Shown: piece by piece, positions 41,324 through 49,903 of the stretch | How the letters are laid out: the number at the start of each line of letters is the position of its first letter | Numbering within the stretch: the first letter of the stretch is position 1 | NCBI RefSeq assembly: GCF_030646165.1 | Contig: NZ_JAUTDO010000007.1 | Span: forward strand, 186,001 to 250,000 | Source of the DNA: Conexibacter sp. CPCC 206217 | Lineage (GTDB): Bacteria > Actinomycetota > Thermoleophilia > Solirubrobacterales > Solirubrobacteraceae | DNA: 64,000 nucleotides | Direction of reading: 5' to 3' | Translations under genes and position numbers: made by a program | The notes under the pieces: model-generated | Told to the model about the DNA's origin: nothing | Databases searched by the model: none | Seen by the model: only the letters and a program-made list of their open reading frames with translations

Positions 41324-43146
41324 CCCCGGCCGGGCTGACGCCCGCCAAGCGCGCCGCGATCACGGCGATCGGCTTCGCCGGGATCCTCGGCGCGGCGCTG
41401 ACGATCGTCGTCGTGCTGACGAGCGACCACGCCGATCCGAAGTGGCTCGTGCTGGCGCTGCTGCTGCTGATCGGCGTCTCCTTCACCGCGACCGGCATGT
41501 ACGCCTGGGCGCGCCGCCCCGACTCGCGCTTCGGCCTGCAGATGAGCCTCGTCGGGCTCGCCTGGTTCGCGGGCGCGCTGACCGCCTCCAACGACGACGT
41601 GCTGTTCACGATCGGCAACCTGTTCGGCTCGCTCTACGCCGCGATCGTCGTGCACGCGCTGCTGGGCTTCCCGACCGGCCGCCTGCGGACGCGCTTCGAG
41701 CGCCGCTTCGTCGCCGCCGTCTACGCGCTGACGCTGCTCGGCCCGCTGCTGCTCCTGCTCGTCACCAACACGTTCGACGACGACGTGCCGCGCAACGTGC
41801 TGCTCGTCGTGGACGACGCCGACGTGGCGGAGATCGCCGACGCGGTCCTGCGCAGCGGCATGTTCGCCGCGGCCGTCGTCGCGACCGTGCTGCTGGTGCT
41901 GCGCTGGGAGCGCGCGACGACGCCGCAGCGGCGCCTGCTGGCGCCGGTGCTGTGGTGCGGCGCCGCGACGACGGCCGGGCTCGCGCTGTCGCTCGCGGGC
42001 CAGTTGCTGCAGCTGCCCGACCGCGTGCTGAACGTGACCGACGTGGCCGGGCTGGTGATCTTCGCGTCGGTCCCGATCGCGTTCCTGTCAGGGATCGTGC
42101 GCGCCAACCTCTCGCGCGGCCAGTCGGTCGGGCGGCTCGTCGCGCGGCTCGGCGGCGGTCCCGGCGGCCGCGGCCCGCTCCGCCTGCGCGACGCGCTCGC
42201 CAGCGCCCTGCGCGACCGCTCGCTGCAGATCGCGTACTGGATGCCCGCGACCGCGCCGGCGGGCGGCGACGCGAAGATCGAGCCCGTTCGCGCGGATCCA
42301 GCGCCGGGCCGCTACGTCGACTCGACCGGCCAGCCGGTCGCGCTGCCGCAGCCCGGCGACGGCCGCTCCTACACGCTCGTCGAGCACGACGGCCGCCGCG
42401 TCGCCGCGATCGTCCACGACGCCTCGCTCGACGAGGAGCCGGAGCTGGTCCAGGCGGCCGGCGCAGCCGTTGCGCTGGCGCTGGAGAACGAGCGGCTCGA
42501 CGCCGAGCTGCGCGTGCAGATCGCGGAGGTGCGCGCGTCGCGCACGCGGCTGCTGGACGTCGTCACGCGCGAGCGGCGGCGGATCGAGCGCGACCTGCAC
42601 GACGGCGCGCAACAGCGGCTCGTCGCGCTCGCGCTGACGCTCGGGATCGCCGAGCACCAGGTCGAGAGGGACCCCGAGCAGGCGATGGCGCTGATCCGTG
42701 AGGCGCGCGACGAGGCGCGGCTGGCGCTGGAGGAGCTGCGCGAGCTGGCGCGCGGGATCCATCCCGCGATCCTCACCGACCGCGGCCTCGGGCCGGCGCT
42801 GGAGGCGCTCGCCAGCCGCGCGCCGCTGCCGGTCGAGCTGGGCGAGATGCCGCGCGAGCGACTGCCCGCGACGGTCGAGGGCGCGGCCTATTTCGTCGTC
42901 GCGGAGGCGCTCGCGAACGTCGCCAAGTACGCGCGCGCCTCGCACGCGGCGGTGCAGGTGGAGCGCGTCAACGGCCATGCGGTCGTCGAAGTGCGCGACG
43001 ACGGCGTCGGCGGCGCCGACCCCGGCGGCGGCAGCGGCCTGCGCGGCCTGGAGGACCGGCTGTCCGCGATCGACGGGCGTCTGGCAGTCTTCAGCCCGTC
43101 CGGGCAAGGCACGACCATTCGTGCCGAGATCCCGTGCACGTCCTAG
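41320..43146 (+). CDS. Membrane sensor histidine kinase, HisKA_3 (NarL-partner) type
   Basis: 608 residues. About seven or eight hydrophobic spans in the first 260 residues, then a GAF-like region with ESL-type features (about 280-395), a dimerisation/phospho-acceptor helix RERRRIERDLHDGAQQRLVALAL with His427, and a short HATPase_c domain (EALANVAKYARASHAAVQV, VRDDGVGGADPGGGSGLRGLEDRL). The C-terminus is complete. The signal is unknown; the multi-span sensor resembles those sensing within the membrane. It is flanked by two response regulators and upstream of an ABC exporter. Confidence 0.92.
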   Translation: MTPAGLTPAKRAAITAIGFAGILGAALTIVVVLTSDHADPKWLVLALLLLIGVSFTATGMYAWARRPDSRFGLQMSLVGLAWFAGALTASNDDVLFTIGNLFGSLYAAIVVHALLGFPTGRLRTRFERRFVAAVYALTLLGPLLLLLVTNTFDDDVPRNVLLVVDDADVAEIADAVLRSGMFAAAVVATVLLVLRWERATTPQRRLLAPVLWCGAATTAGLALSLAGQLLQLPDRVLNVTDVAGLVIFASVPIAFLSGIVRANLSRGQSVGRLVARLGGGPGGRGPLRLRDALASALRDRSLQIAYWMPATAPAGGDAKIEPVRADPAPGRYVDSTGQPVALPQPGDGRSYTLVEHDGRRVAAIVHDASLDEEPELVQAAGAAVALALENERLDAELRVQIAEVRASRTRLLDVVTRERRRIERDLHDGAQQRLVALALTLGIAEHQVERDPEQAMALIREARDEARLALEELRELARGIHPAILTDRGLGPALEALASRAPLPVELGEMPRERLPATVEGAAYFVVAEALANVAKYARASHAAVQVERVNGHAVVEVRDDGVGGADPGGGSGLRGLEDRLSAIDGRLAVFSPSGQGTTIRAEIPCTS

Positions 43147-43182
43147 CCACCGAACCGACCGACCGCGACTGAGGCCACCAGC

Positions 43183-43836
43183 ATGCGTGTGGTGATCGCC
43201 GAAGACTCCGTCCTCCTGCGCGAAGGCATCGCCCGCCTCTTGCAGGACGCGGGCCACGACGTCGTGGGTCAGTGCGGTGACGCCGAGGACCTGATCCGCA
43301 AGGTGCTCGCGCACAAGCCGGACATCGCGATCGTGGATGTGCGGATGCCGCCGACGAACACCGACGACGGTCTGCGCGCGGCGCTGGAGCTGCGCGAGCG
43401 AGCGCCGCAGACGAGCGTGCTGGTGCTGTCGCAGTACGTCGAGGAGGGCTACGCGCAGGAGCTGATCAGTGGCGGCGCGGCCGGCGTCGGCTACCTGCTG
43501 AAGGACCGCGTCGCGGACGTCGAGCGGTTCGTCGACGCCGTCGGCCGCGTCGGCGACGGCGGCTCCGCGCTCGACCCGGAGGTCGTCGCGCAGCTGCTCG
43601 GCCGCCGCCGCCGCGACGATCCGCTGGAGGCGCTGACCCCGCGTGAGCGCGAGGTGCTCGGGCACATGGCCGAGGGCCGCTCCAACAGCGCGATCGCGGG
43701 CGAACTGGTCGTGACCGAGCGCGCGGTCGAGAAGCACGTCACGAGCATCTTCGGCAAGCTCGACCTGCCGCCGGCGCAGCAGGACCACCGCCGCGTGCTC
43801 GCGGTGCTGCGCTATCTCGGCGCGTCGCAGCAGTAG
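43183..43836 (+). CDS. NarL/LuxR-family response regulator
   Basis: 217 residues: receiver (phospho-acceptor D52 in AIVDVRMPP, K near 104 in YLLKDRV) and a LuxR-type helix-turn-helix (LTPREREVLGHMAEGRSNSAIAGELVVTERAVEKHVTSIFGKL). It is the likely DNA-binding partner of the kinase 36 bp upstream and candidate controller of the ABC exporter 149 bp downstream. Confidence 0.94.
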   Translation: MRVVIAEDSVLLREGIARLLQDAGHDVVGQCGDAEDLIRKVLAHKPDIAIVDVRMPPTNTDDGLRAALELRERAPQTSVLVLSQYVEEGYAQELISGGAAGVGYLLKDRVADVERFVDAVGRVGDGGSALDPEVVAQLLGRRRRDDPLEALTPREREVLGHMAEGRSNSAIAGELVVTERAVEKHVTSIFGKLDLPPAQQDHRRVLAVLRYLGASQQ

Positions 43837-43858
43837 CGCGCGCAGAACCGCTGGGTAC

Positions 43859-43871
43859 GGCTACCCGTAGC
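43859..43871. promoter_or_regulatory. Palindromic candidate response-regulator site upstream of the ABC exporter
   Basis: GCTAC, CC, GTAGC at 43860-43871 is a 5-bp perfect palindrome, overlapped by GGGTA/TACCC (43853-43866). It matches the site at 40920-40930 in 10 of 11 positions. The further leader has a hairpin CATTCC/GGAATG at 43931-43945 just upstream of the exporter start. Confidence 0.35.
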
Positions 43872-43984
43872 TCGACTCGGAGGCCATCCGGCTTCCTGCG
43901 ATCCGGCCCGCCCGTCAGGCTTGCCGGCATCATTCCACCGGAATGCGCCAAGACAGTTCGAATCACCTCGAAAGGACTCTTCCA

Positions 43985-44713
43985 GTGAGCTCAGCCCCCA
44001 TCGTCACCGCCGTCGACCTTCGCCGACGCTTCGGCGAAGGGGAAGCGGCCGTCGACGCGCTCGACGGTGTCTCGCTGGAGCTGCCGTCCGGCGGGTTCAC
44101 CGCCGTGATGGGCCCGTCCGGCTCGGGCAAGTCGACGCTGATGCACATCCTCGCCGGCCTGGACCAGCCGACGGCGGGCTCCGTGATCGTCGCCGGCACC
44201 GAGCTGGCGAACCTCGACGACAAGAAGCTGACGCAGCTGCGGCGCGACAAGATCGGCTTCATCTTCCAGTCGTTCAACCTGCTGCCGGTGCTGACGGCGG
44301 AGGAGAACATCGTGCTGCCGCTGAAGATCGCCGGCCGCCCGGTCGACGAGGCGTGGCTCGCGCAGCTCGTCGAGACGGTCGGTCTCGGCGATCGCCTGAC
44401 GCACCACCCGTCGGAGCTGTCGGGTGGCCAGCAGCAGCGCGTCGCGGTCGCCCGCGCGCTGGTCTCCAAGCCGGCGGTCGTGTTCGCCGACGAGCCGACC
44501 GGCAACCTCGACTCGCAGTCCTCCGCCGAGGTGCTCGGCCTGCTGCGGCGCTCCGTCGACGAGCTCGGCCAGACGGTCGTGATGGTCACGCACGACGCGC
44601 ACGCCGCCTCGGTCGCGGATCGCATCCTCGTGCTCGCCGACGGCAAGATCGTGCACGACGGCGACGCCGGCTCGACCGACGACGTGCTCGACCTCATGCG
44701 GACGGTCGTCTGA
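43985..44713 (+). CDS. ABC transporter ATPase, MacB/LolD type
   Basis: 242-residue nucleotide-binding subunit. Walker A GPSGSGKST at residues 43-51, Q-loop FQSFNLLPVL, signature LSGGQQQR, Walker B VVFADEPTGNLD and H-loop MVTHDAHAAS are intact. The GTG at 43985 is preferred over an upstream in-frame ATG (43943) because AAAGGA at 43971-43976 is correctly spaced. The stop TGA overlaps the permease ATG by one base. Fourteen or so arginine codons here are all CGN. Confidence 0.95.
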   Translation: MSSAPIVTAVDLRRRFGEGEAAVDALDGVSLELPSGGFTAVMGPSGSGKSTLMHILAGLDQPTAGSVIVAGTELANLDDKKLTQLRRDKIGFIFQSFNLLPVLTAEENIVLPLKIAGRPVDEAWLAQLVETVGLGDRLTHHPSELSGGQQQRVAVARALVSKPAVVFADEPTGNLDSQSSAEVLGLLRRSVDELGQTVVMVTHDAHAASVADRILVLADGKIVHDGDAGSTDDVLDLMRTVV

Positions 44714-47262
44714 TGGTCGCGCTCTCCCTGCGCGGGCTCGTCTCGCGCAAGCTGCGCACGGTCCTGACCGCGCTGGCGATCGTGCTGGGCGTCTCGCTCG
44801 TATCCGGCACCTACATCCTCACGGACTCGATGAACAAGGCGTTCGACAACGTCTTCGAGACCGCGAACAAGAACACCGACGTCAGCGTCACGCCGAAGGA
44901 GCAGTTCGACGACGCCGGCGAGACGCCGCTGTCGGACAGCGTGCTGAGACAGGTCGAGGCGGTGCCGGGCGTCAGAGTCGCCGCCGGCAGCGTCAGCGCC
45001 GACGGCGTGATCTACACCAAGGACGGCAAGGACGCGCTCGTCAGAGGCGGCGCGCCGATGCTGATCAACGGCGTGCAGCCGAGAGAGCTGAGCGCGCTGG
45101 AGTACGTCGAGGGCCACGAGCCGACGGCGCCCGACGAGGTCGCGCTCGCGAAGGCGACCGCCGAGGACGGCGACTTCAAGCTCGGCGACACCGTCAGACT
45201 CTCGGCCGACGGTCCCGCGGAGGCGTTCAGACTCGTCGGGATCGCGAAGTTCGGCGACGAGGACTCGCTCGCGGGCGCGGCGCTGGCGATAGTCCAGACG
45301 GAGGTCGCGCAGCGGCTGCTGGACCAGAGAGGCGAGTTCAACTCGATCGACGTCGTCGCCGATGCCGGCGTCACGCCGGAGGCGCTGGCGGCGAGAGTGC
45401 GCGCGGCGCTGCCGCCGCAGCTCTACAACGTCCGCACGGGCGAGGAGGAGGCGCGCACGCAGGCGTCGGACCTGCAGGACCAGCTCAGCTTCCTCAGAAC
45501 CTTCCTGTTCGCGTTCGCCGGGATCGCGCTGTTCGTCGGCGCCTTCCTGATCGTCAACACGTACTCGATCACGGTCGCCCAGCGGATGCGCGAGTTCGCG
45601 CTGCTGCGGATGATCGGCGCGTCGCGCCGGCAGGTGATGCGCGCGGTGATCGGCGAGGCGTTCTTCGTCGGCCTCGTCGCCTCGATCATCGGCCTGCTCG
45701 CGGGCGCGGTGATCGCGCCGGCGCTGCGCGGGCTGTTCACGCTGTTCGGCGCCGACCTGCCGAACAACGGCCTGACGGTCGAGCCGCGCACGATCATCGT
45801 CTCGCTGCTGATCGGCACGGTCGTGACGCTGGTGGCGGCGACCGGGCCGGCGCTGCGCGCGACGCGCGTGCCGCCGATCGCGGCGCTGCAGGACTCGGCG
45901 GCGATCACGCGCGGCAGAAACGGCCGCCTGCGCACGCCGCTGTCGATCGCCGTCGCCGTGATCGGCATAGCGATGATCTGTCTCGGGCTGTTCGGCAGCG
46001 GCGGCTCTTCGTCGCGCGCGGCCTTCATCGGCGCGGGCGCTGCGGTCGTCTTCATCGGCGTCGGCCTGCTCGCGTCGCACATCGTCAAGCCGCTGGCGGC
46101 GGTCGTCGGCTGGCCGCTGGAGCGGCTGCTGGGCGTCAGCGGCCGGCTGGCACGCGAGAACTCCGCGCGCCAGCCGCGCCGCACCGCTTCAACGGCCTCG
46201 GCGCTGATGATCGGCGTCACGCTGGTCGCGTTCGTCGCGATCTTCGCCGCGGGCCTGAAGGTGTCGATCGACAACGCTGTCAACAACGGCCTGAAGGGCG
46301 ATCTGGTCGTGCAGAGCGACTCGTTCCAGCCCGTGCCGGGCGCGGCGTCGAGAGCGCTCGCGCAGGTGCAGGGCGTCGACGTCGTCTCGCCGGTGCGGTT
46401 CGGCATCGGCCAGGTCGAGGGCGGCAAGAAGGTCAACATCTCCGGTGTCGACCCCGCGACCGTCGGCGACGTCTTCACGGTCGACTGGAAGGACGGCTCG
46501 GACGCGCTGCTGAGCAGACTCGGCGACGGCCACGCGGTCGTCTCCAAGGGCTACGCGGACGACAACTCGCTGAGCGTCGGCAGCAGACTCGACGTGCTGA
46601 CGCCGACGGCCCAGAGAGTCGCGCTGACGATCGACGGGATCTACGACGACGACTCGGGCCTGCTGGCGGACATGACGTTGCCCAACGACGTGCTCGCCAA
46701 CCAGTTCGACGTCACCAGAGACGCGTTCGTCGTCGCGACGACGACGGCGGGATCGGATGCGGACGCGATCCAGAAGGTCGCCGACAGAGAGATCTCGGCG
46801 CAGTTCCCGACGATCGAGGTGCTGACCAAGCAGGGCTTCGTCGACGACCAGGCCGGCCAGATCGACCAGCTGATCGCGCTCGTCTACGTGCTGCTGTCGC
46901 TGTCGGTGATCGTCTCGCTGTTCGGCATCGTCAACACGCTCGTGCTCTCGATCCACGAGCGCACGCGTGAGCTCGGGATGCTGCGCGCGATCGGCACCTC
47001 ACGCCGCCAGGTGCGCCAGATCGTCCGCTACGAGTCGGTCATCACAGCGCTGATCGGAGCGGTCCTCGGCGTCGTCCTCGGCGTGATCTTCGCCGTCCTG
47101 GTGACGATCCCGTTGAAGAGCGAGGGCTTCGCGATCTCGATCCCGATCGGCACCCTGATCGTCCTCCTCGTCCTCGCCGCCCTCGCCGGAGTGCTCGCCG
47201 CCATCCCGCCGGCGCGGCGGGCGGCGAAGCTGGACGTGCTGAGAGCGCTGGCGTACGAGTAG
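44713..47262 (+). CDS. ABC transporter permease with two FtsX-type domains
   Basis: 849 residues: one N-terminal span, a large extracytoplasmic MacB-like domain (about 35-255), three spans (about 258-400), two further hydrophobic segments (about 410-455), a second extracytoplasmic domain (about 525-715), and three C-terminal spans. Such exporters act as mechanotransmitters moving lipids, lipoproteins or peptides, or conferring drug tolerance; the cargo is unknown. Arginine codons differ by topology: about 15 AGA to 5 CGN in the two external domains, about 2 AGA to 32 CGN elsewhere (hand count). Confidence 0.93.
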   Translation: MVALSLRGLVSRKLRTVLTALAIVLGVSLVSGTYILTDSMNKAFDNVFETANKNTDVSVTPKEQFDDAGETPLSDSVLRQVEAVPGVRVAAGSVSADGVIYTKDGKDALVRGGAPMLINGVQPRELSALEYVEGHEPTAPDEVALAKATAEDGDFKLGDTVRLSADGPAEAFRLVGIAKFGDEDSLAGAALAIVQTEVAQRLLDQRGEFNSIDVVADAGVTPEALAARVRAALPPQLYNVRTGEEEARTQASDLQDQLSFLRTFLFAFAGIALFVGAFLIVNTYSITVAQRMREFALLRMIGASRRQVMRAVIGEAFFVGLVASIIGLLAGAVIAPALRGLFTLFGADLPNNGLTVEPRTIIVSLLIGTVVTLVAATGPALRATRVPPIAALQDSAAITRGRNGRLRTPLSIAVAVIGIAMICLGLFGSGGSSSRAAFIGAGAAVVFIGVGLLASHIVKPLAAVVGWPLERLLGVSGRLARENSARQPRRTASTASALMIGVTLVAFVAIFAAGLKVSIDNAVNNGLKGDLVVQSDSFQPVPGAASRALAQVQGVDVVSPVRFGIGQVEGGKKVNISGVDPATVGDVFTVDWKDGSDALLSRLGDGHAVVSKGYADDNSLSVGSRLDVLTPTAQRVALTIDGIYDDDSGLLADMTLPNDVLANQFDVTRDAFVVATTTAGSDADAIQKVADREISAQFPTIEVLTKQGFVDDQAGQIDQLIALVYVLLSLSVIVSLFGIVNTLVLSIHERTRELGMLRAIGTSRRQVRQIVRYESVITALIGAVLGVVLGVIFAVLVTIPLKSEGFAISIPIGTLIVLLVLAALAGVLAAIPPARRAAKLDVLRALAYE

Positions 47263-47285
47263 GGCGGAAGCAAGCACGTTTGAGT

Positions 47286-47322
47286 GCATGCACCACGCAT
47301 GTCTTGCATGCGTGGTGCATGC
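47286..47322. promoter_or_regulatory. 16-bp perfect inverted repeat upstream of vapB (autoregulatory operator)
   Basis: GCATGCACCACGCATG, loop TCTTG, then the exact reverse complement. It abuts the -10 box TAGACT at 47323, so a protein bound here would block the promoter. RHH antitoxins of the FitA/VapB group bind such repeats together with their toxin. Confidence 0.75.
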
Positions 47323-47328
47323 TAGACT
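47323..47328 (+). promoter_or_regulatory. -10 box TAGACT of vapBC (leaderless)
   Basis: It ends 7 nt before the ATG at 47336 and has a TGC element just upstream (extended -10 like); no Shine-Dalgarno. Confidence 0.5.
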
Positions 47329-47335
47329 GCTGGGC

Positions 47336-47569
47336 ATGGGCGCTCTTCTGCAAGTCCGAGACGTTCCCGACGACGTGCATCGCAAGTTGAAGTCGCGTGC
47401 GGCCGCCGCCGGCATGTCGCTCTCCGAGTACGTGCGCACGCTGCTTGCACGCGACACTGCGCGTCCGACGCCACAAGAGCTCGAGGCGCGGATCGCTGCC
47501 CGCGGCGCCGTGCAACTGGACGAACCCAGTGAGGTCACTGTCCGGCGGCTGCGGGATCACGGCGAGTGA
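47336..47569 (+). CDS. Ribbon-helix-helix antitoxin, FitA/VapB type
   Basis: 77 residues: an RHH DNA-binding domain (MGALLQVRDVPDDVHRKLKSRAAAAGMSLSEYVRTLLARD) followed by a toxin-binding tail. It neutralises the PIN toxin encoded 4 bp downstream and should repress its own operon through the inverted repeat at 47286-47322. The start is set by the -10 box; an upstream in-frame ATG lies inside the operator. Confidence 0.88.
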   Translation: MGALLQVRDVPDDVHRKLKSRAAAAGMSLSEYVRTLLARDTARPTPQELEARIAARGAVQLDEPSEVTVRRLRDHGE

Positions 47570-47573
47570 CCCG

Positions 47574-47972
47574 GTGACTGTCCTCGACAGCTCCGCGGTG
47601 ATCGACTTCCTGCTCGGCGCGAGCGCCGCGAGAGAAGTCGGCCAGTTGCTGGCTGACGGCGAGTCGTTCTGCGCGCCCGACGTGATCGTGTTCGAGGTGC
47701 TCGCTGCGCTGCGTCGTCACGTCCAGCGTGGCGGGCTCTCAGCCGATCGTGCCCGTGGCGCGGTCGAGGATCTCGGCGACCTGCAACTGGAGCTGTTCCC
47801 GTCGCTCGTGCTGCGTGCCCGCGCCTGGGAGCTGCGCGAGAATCTGGCGATCGCTGACGGACTCTTCGCGGCGCTCGCCGAGCAGCTCCGCGAGCCGCTT
47901 GTGACGAAGGACCGCGGCCTCGCCGCGATCGCTCGCGACCAACTCGCAGTAGCGGTCGTCGAGCTGAATTGA
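47574..47972 (+). CDS. PIN-domain ribonuclease toxin, VapC/FitB type
   Basis: 132-residue PIN domain. The four acidic metal ligands are D5 (VLDSSAVIDFL), E41 (VFEVLAALRR), D95 (AIADGLFAAL) and D113 (VTKDRGLAAIA), so it looks active. VapC toxins cut tRNA or rRNA; the target is unknown. GTG start 4 bp after the antitoxin stop, without its own Shine-Dalgarno. Confidence 0.9.
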   Translation: MTVLDSSAVIDFLLGASAAREVGQLLADGESFCAPDVIVFEVLAALRRHVQRGGLSADRARGAVEDLGDLQLELFPSLVLRARAWELRENLAIADGLFAALAEQLREPLVTKDRGLAAIARDQLAVAVVELN

Positions 47973-48006
47973 CGGCGCGTCGCGTCGCGCGGCGCCGGGT
48001 CCTCGC

Positions 48007-48744
48007 CTACTCCTCGATCGGGTTCCCGCGCCAGTCGCGCGGGGTGCGGCGGGAGGAGAAGCGGCCGAGGGACCAGAGGCAGAGCAGGAGCGCGCCGGCG
48101 AGCGAGCCGGCGAAGCCGTCGCTGATGTCGGCGATCGTGTCGGCGTAGCTGATGAAGAGGTTCTGGTCGAGCCATCTGACCGCGATCCACTCATAGACCT
48201 CGTAGATCGTCACGCCGGTGACGCCGATGCAGAAGGCGATCACGCCCATGCCGAGCAGGCGGCTGGCGCGCAGTCTCACGAGTGCCGGCTCGGGCACGAC
48301 GTCGACGCGCGACAGCCCGATGTAGACGATCGGCGCCAGGAAGCACGGCAGGATCAGGTGGACGACGTTGTCGTACCAGGACCAGTCGACGAACAGGTGC
48401 AGCGCGTCGCCCCAGCCGTTGAAGAACATCGCGACGCAGAAGCCCCAGTCGAACAGCCGCGGCAGCCCGACCATCCGCGCGAGGAAGACGGCCACCGCCG
48501 TGAGTGCCAGCTGGGTGCTCGCGTGCCCGTCGCCGCTCACCGCGAACACGACCGCGCCGACGACGAAGCTGAGCCGCAGCAGGTCGAGCGGGTCGCGCAG
48601 GACCGGATGCCAGTCGCCGAGGAAGACTGCTCGCAGCGCTGCGGGCGGTCTCCAGTGCGGTCCGCGGCGGACGATCGGATTGCGCTCGGGCTGCAGCGCT
48701 GGCGCCGACGCTGCACTGCGAAGACGGTCGCGCCGGCTCGTCAT
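48007..48744 (-). CDS. Polytopic membrane protein, YjdF/DUF2238-like
   Basis: 245 residues with about six membrane spans after a basic N-terminus. Conserved-looking polar spots within spans (FFNGWGDALHLFVDWSWYDNVVHLILP, IYEVYEWIAVRW, SYADTIADISDGFAGSLAGALL) resemble DUF2238/YjdF, a family of unknown function; assignment is by eye. The ATG at 48744 overlaps the PHP gene stop by 4 bp, so the two are coupled. Confidence 0.6.
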   Translation of the reverse strand: MTSRRDRLRSAASAPALQPERNPIVRRGPHWRPPAALRAVFLGDWHPVLRDPLDLLRLSFVVGAVVFAVSGDGHASTQLALTAVAVFLARMVGLPRLFDWGFCVAMFFNGWGDALHLFVDWSWYDNVVHLILPCFLAPIVYIGLSRVDVVPEPALVRLRASRLLGMGVIAFCIGVTGVTIYEVYEWIAVRWLDQNLFISYADTIADISDGFAGSLAGALLLCLWSLGRFSSRRTPRDWRGNPIEE

Positions 48745-49829
48745 CGACCCCGCTCCCGCAGATGCACCGGGTTCGACAGCAGCCACAACGCGCCGCCGAC
48801 GCGGGCTTCGAGGCGATAGACGCCCGCTCCCGTCACCGGCGCCTCGAGGGTGGCTCCGTCGGCGCGCATGAACGTCTCGCCGTCACGCACGACGAGCAGT
48901 TCGGCTGCGCGCGGCAGCCGAACCCGCAGCACCGATCGCGCGCCGGTCGCGACGATCGCCTCGCCACCCATCGGCACGTACGACCCGTCGGCCAGTTCGG
49001 CCCAGAAGCGCGCGCCGTCGGCGGGCGCGACGAGCGGGCGGGAGAGCCACGTCGAGCCGACGCGCAGGGCCGCGACGATGGTCGCTTCGTCCGCATCCGG
49101 ATCGCGGCCCTCGCTCAGCGGGCGGTCGAGCAGGAGGTGGGTTCGGAGCAGGCCGAAGGTGCGGGCGTGCGAGAGGGGGGAGCGGACGCGGCCGCGGATC
49201 CGCACGCCGGGAGCGTGGCCGTCGAGGCCGCCGAGGGCCGGCACTCGGCGGTGCGCGGACAGCGCGTCCCAGATCCGCAGGTGCTGCTGCGGCGGGCCGG
49301 AGGCGGTGGCCGCGACCGGGTCGCGCAGCCAGCGCGCCGCCGCGGCCGGCGTGCGCCAGCCTTCCGCGGCGTCGGTCGTCACGCTCCACAGCTCGATCCC
49401 GTCGCAGCCGCCGGGCTGCTCCAGCGCCGGCCAGCCGTGGGGGAGCACGATCCGCCGCGTCAGCGCGGGCACGAGCATGCTGCCGCCCTGCGAGAACGGG
49501 TGCGCCGCGAAGCCGACGCCGCCGGCCTCGCGCACCGCCGCGGCGATCTCCACGGCGCTGCGGCCGACGTGCGGGATCTCGCCGCCGACCCCGAACGCGA
49601 GGTAATGCCCGCGCTTCCACGTGACCTCGGTCCCGACGATGACCGTCACCCCGTCGTGCGTGCCCGCCCACCCCTCGCGCCGCGCCGCCAGCGTGTCGTG
49701 ATCGGTCAACAGCACGGCGCCGGCCCCGCTCCCGCGTGCCGCTGCGATCAGCTCCGCCACCGTCGCGGTCCCGTCCGAATAGGTCGAGTGCACGTGCACG
49801 ACGGCGGAGAGATCGTGGAGGTCGGTCAT
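48741..49829 (-). CDS. PHP-domain metal-dependent phosphoesterase (CehA/McbA-like)
   Basis: 362 residues. The PHP motifs are HVHSTYSDGTATVAEL (HxH, near residue 12), LLTDHDTLAARREG, IVGTEVTWKRGHYLAFG and AHPFSQGG, with a later GLDGHAP His. The C-terminal about 110 residues form a beta-rich domain without a known family. Substrate unknown; possibilities include nucleotide or sugar phosphate hydrolysis. It is leaderless by its -10 box and co-expressed with the membrane protein that follows. Confidence 0.85.
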   Translation of the reverse strand: MTDLHDLSAVVHVHSTYSDGTATVAELIAAARGSGAGAVLLTDHDTLAARREGWAGTHDGVTVIVGTEVTWKRGHYLAFGVGGEIPHVGRSAVEIAAAVREAGGVGFAAHPFSQGGSMLVPALTRRIVLPHGWPALEQPGGCDGIELWSVTTDAAEGWRTPAAAARWLRDPVAATASGPPQQHLRIWDALSAHRRVPALGGLDGHAPGVRIRGRVRSPLSHARTFGLLRTHLLLDRPLSEGRDPDADEATIVAALRVGSTWLSRPLVAPADGARFWAELADGSYVPMGGEAIVATGARSVLRVRLPRAAELLVVRDGETFMRADGATLEAPVTGAGVYRLEARVGGALWLLSNPVHLRERGR

Positions 49830-49838
49830 CTGACAACG

Positions 49839-49844
49839 ATTGTG
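49839..49844 (-). promoter_or_regulatory. -10 box CACAAT of the PHP gene (leaderless)
   Basis: Minus-strand CACAAT ends 9 nt before the ATG at 49829. Confidence 0.4.
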
Positions 49845-49903
49845 CGCGCTCGACCGCGCTCGTCAAACGGTCGTGTCCCACGCGCTGGCGAGGCGCGTGC
49901 GAT

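Noticed and set aside
43950..43975. TTCGAATC resembling a tRNA T-loop
   Set aside because: The flanks do not form a T stem and no acceptor, D or anticodon arms are present.
40970..49829. Genomic island with integration signs
   Set aside because: No integrase, tRNA, direct repeat or composition break could be seen; only the gene content looks accessory.
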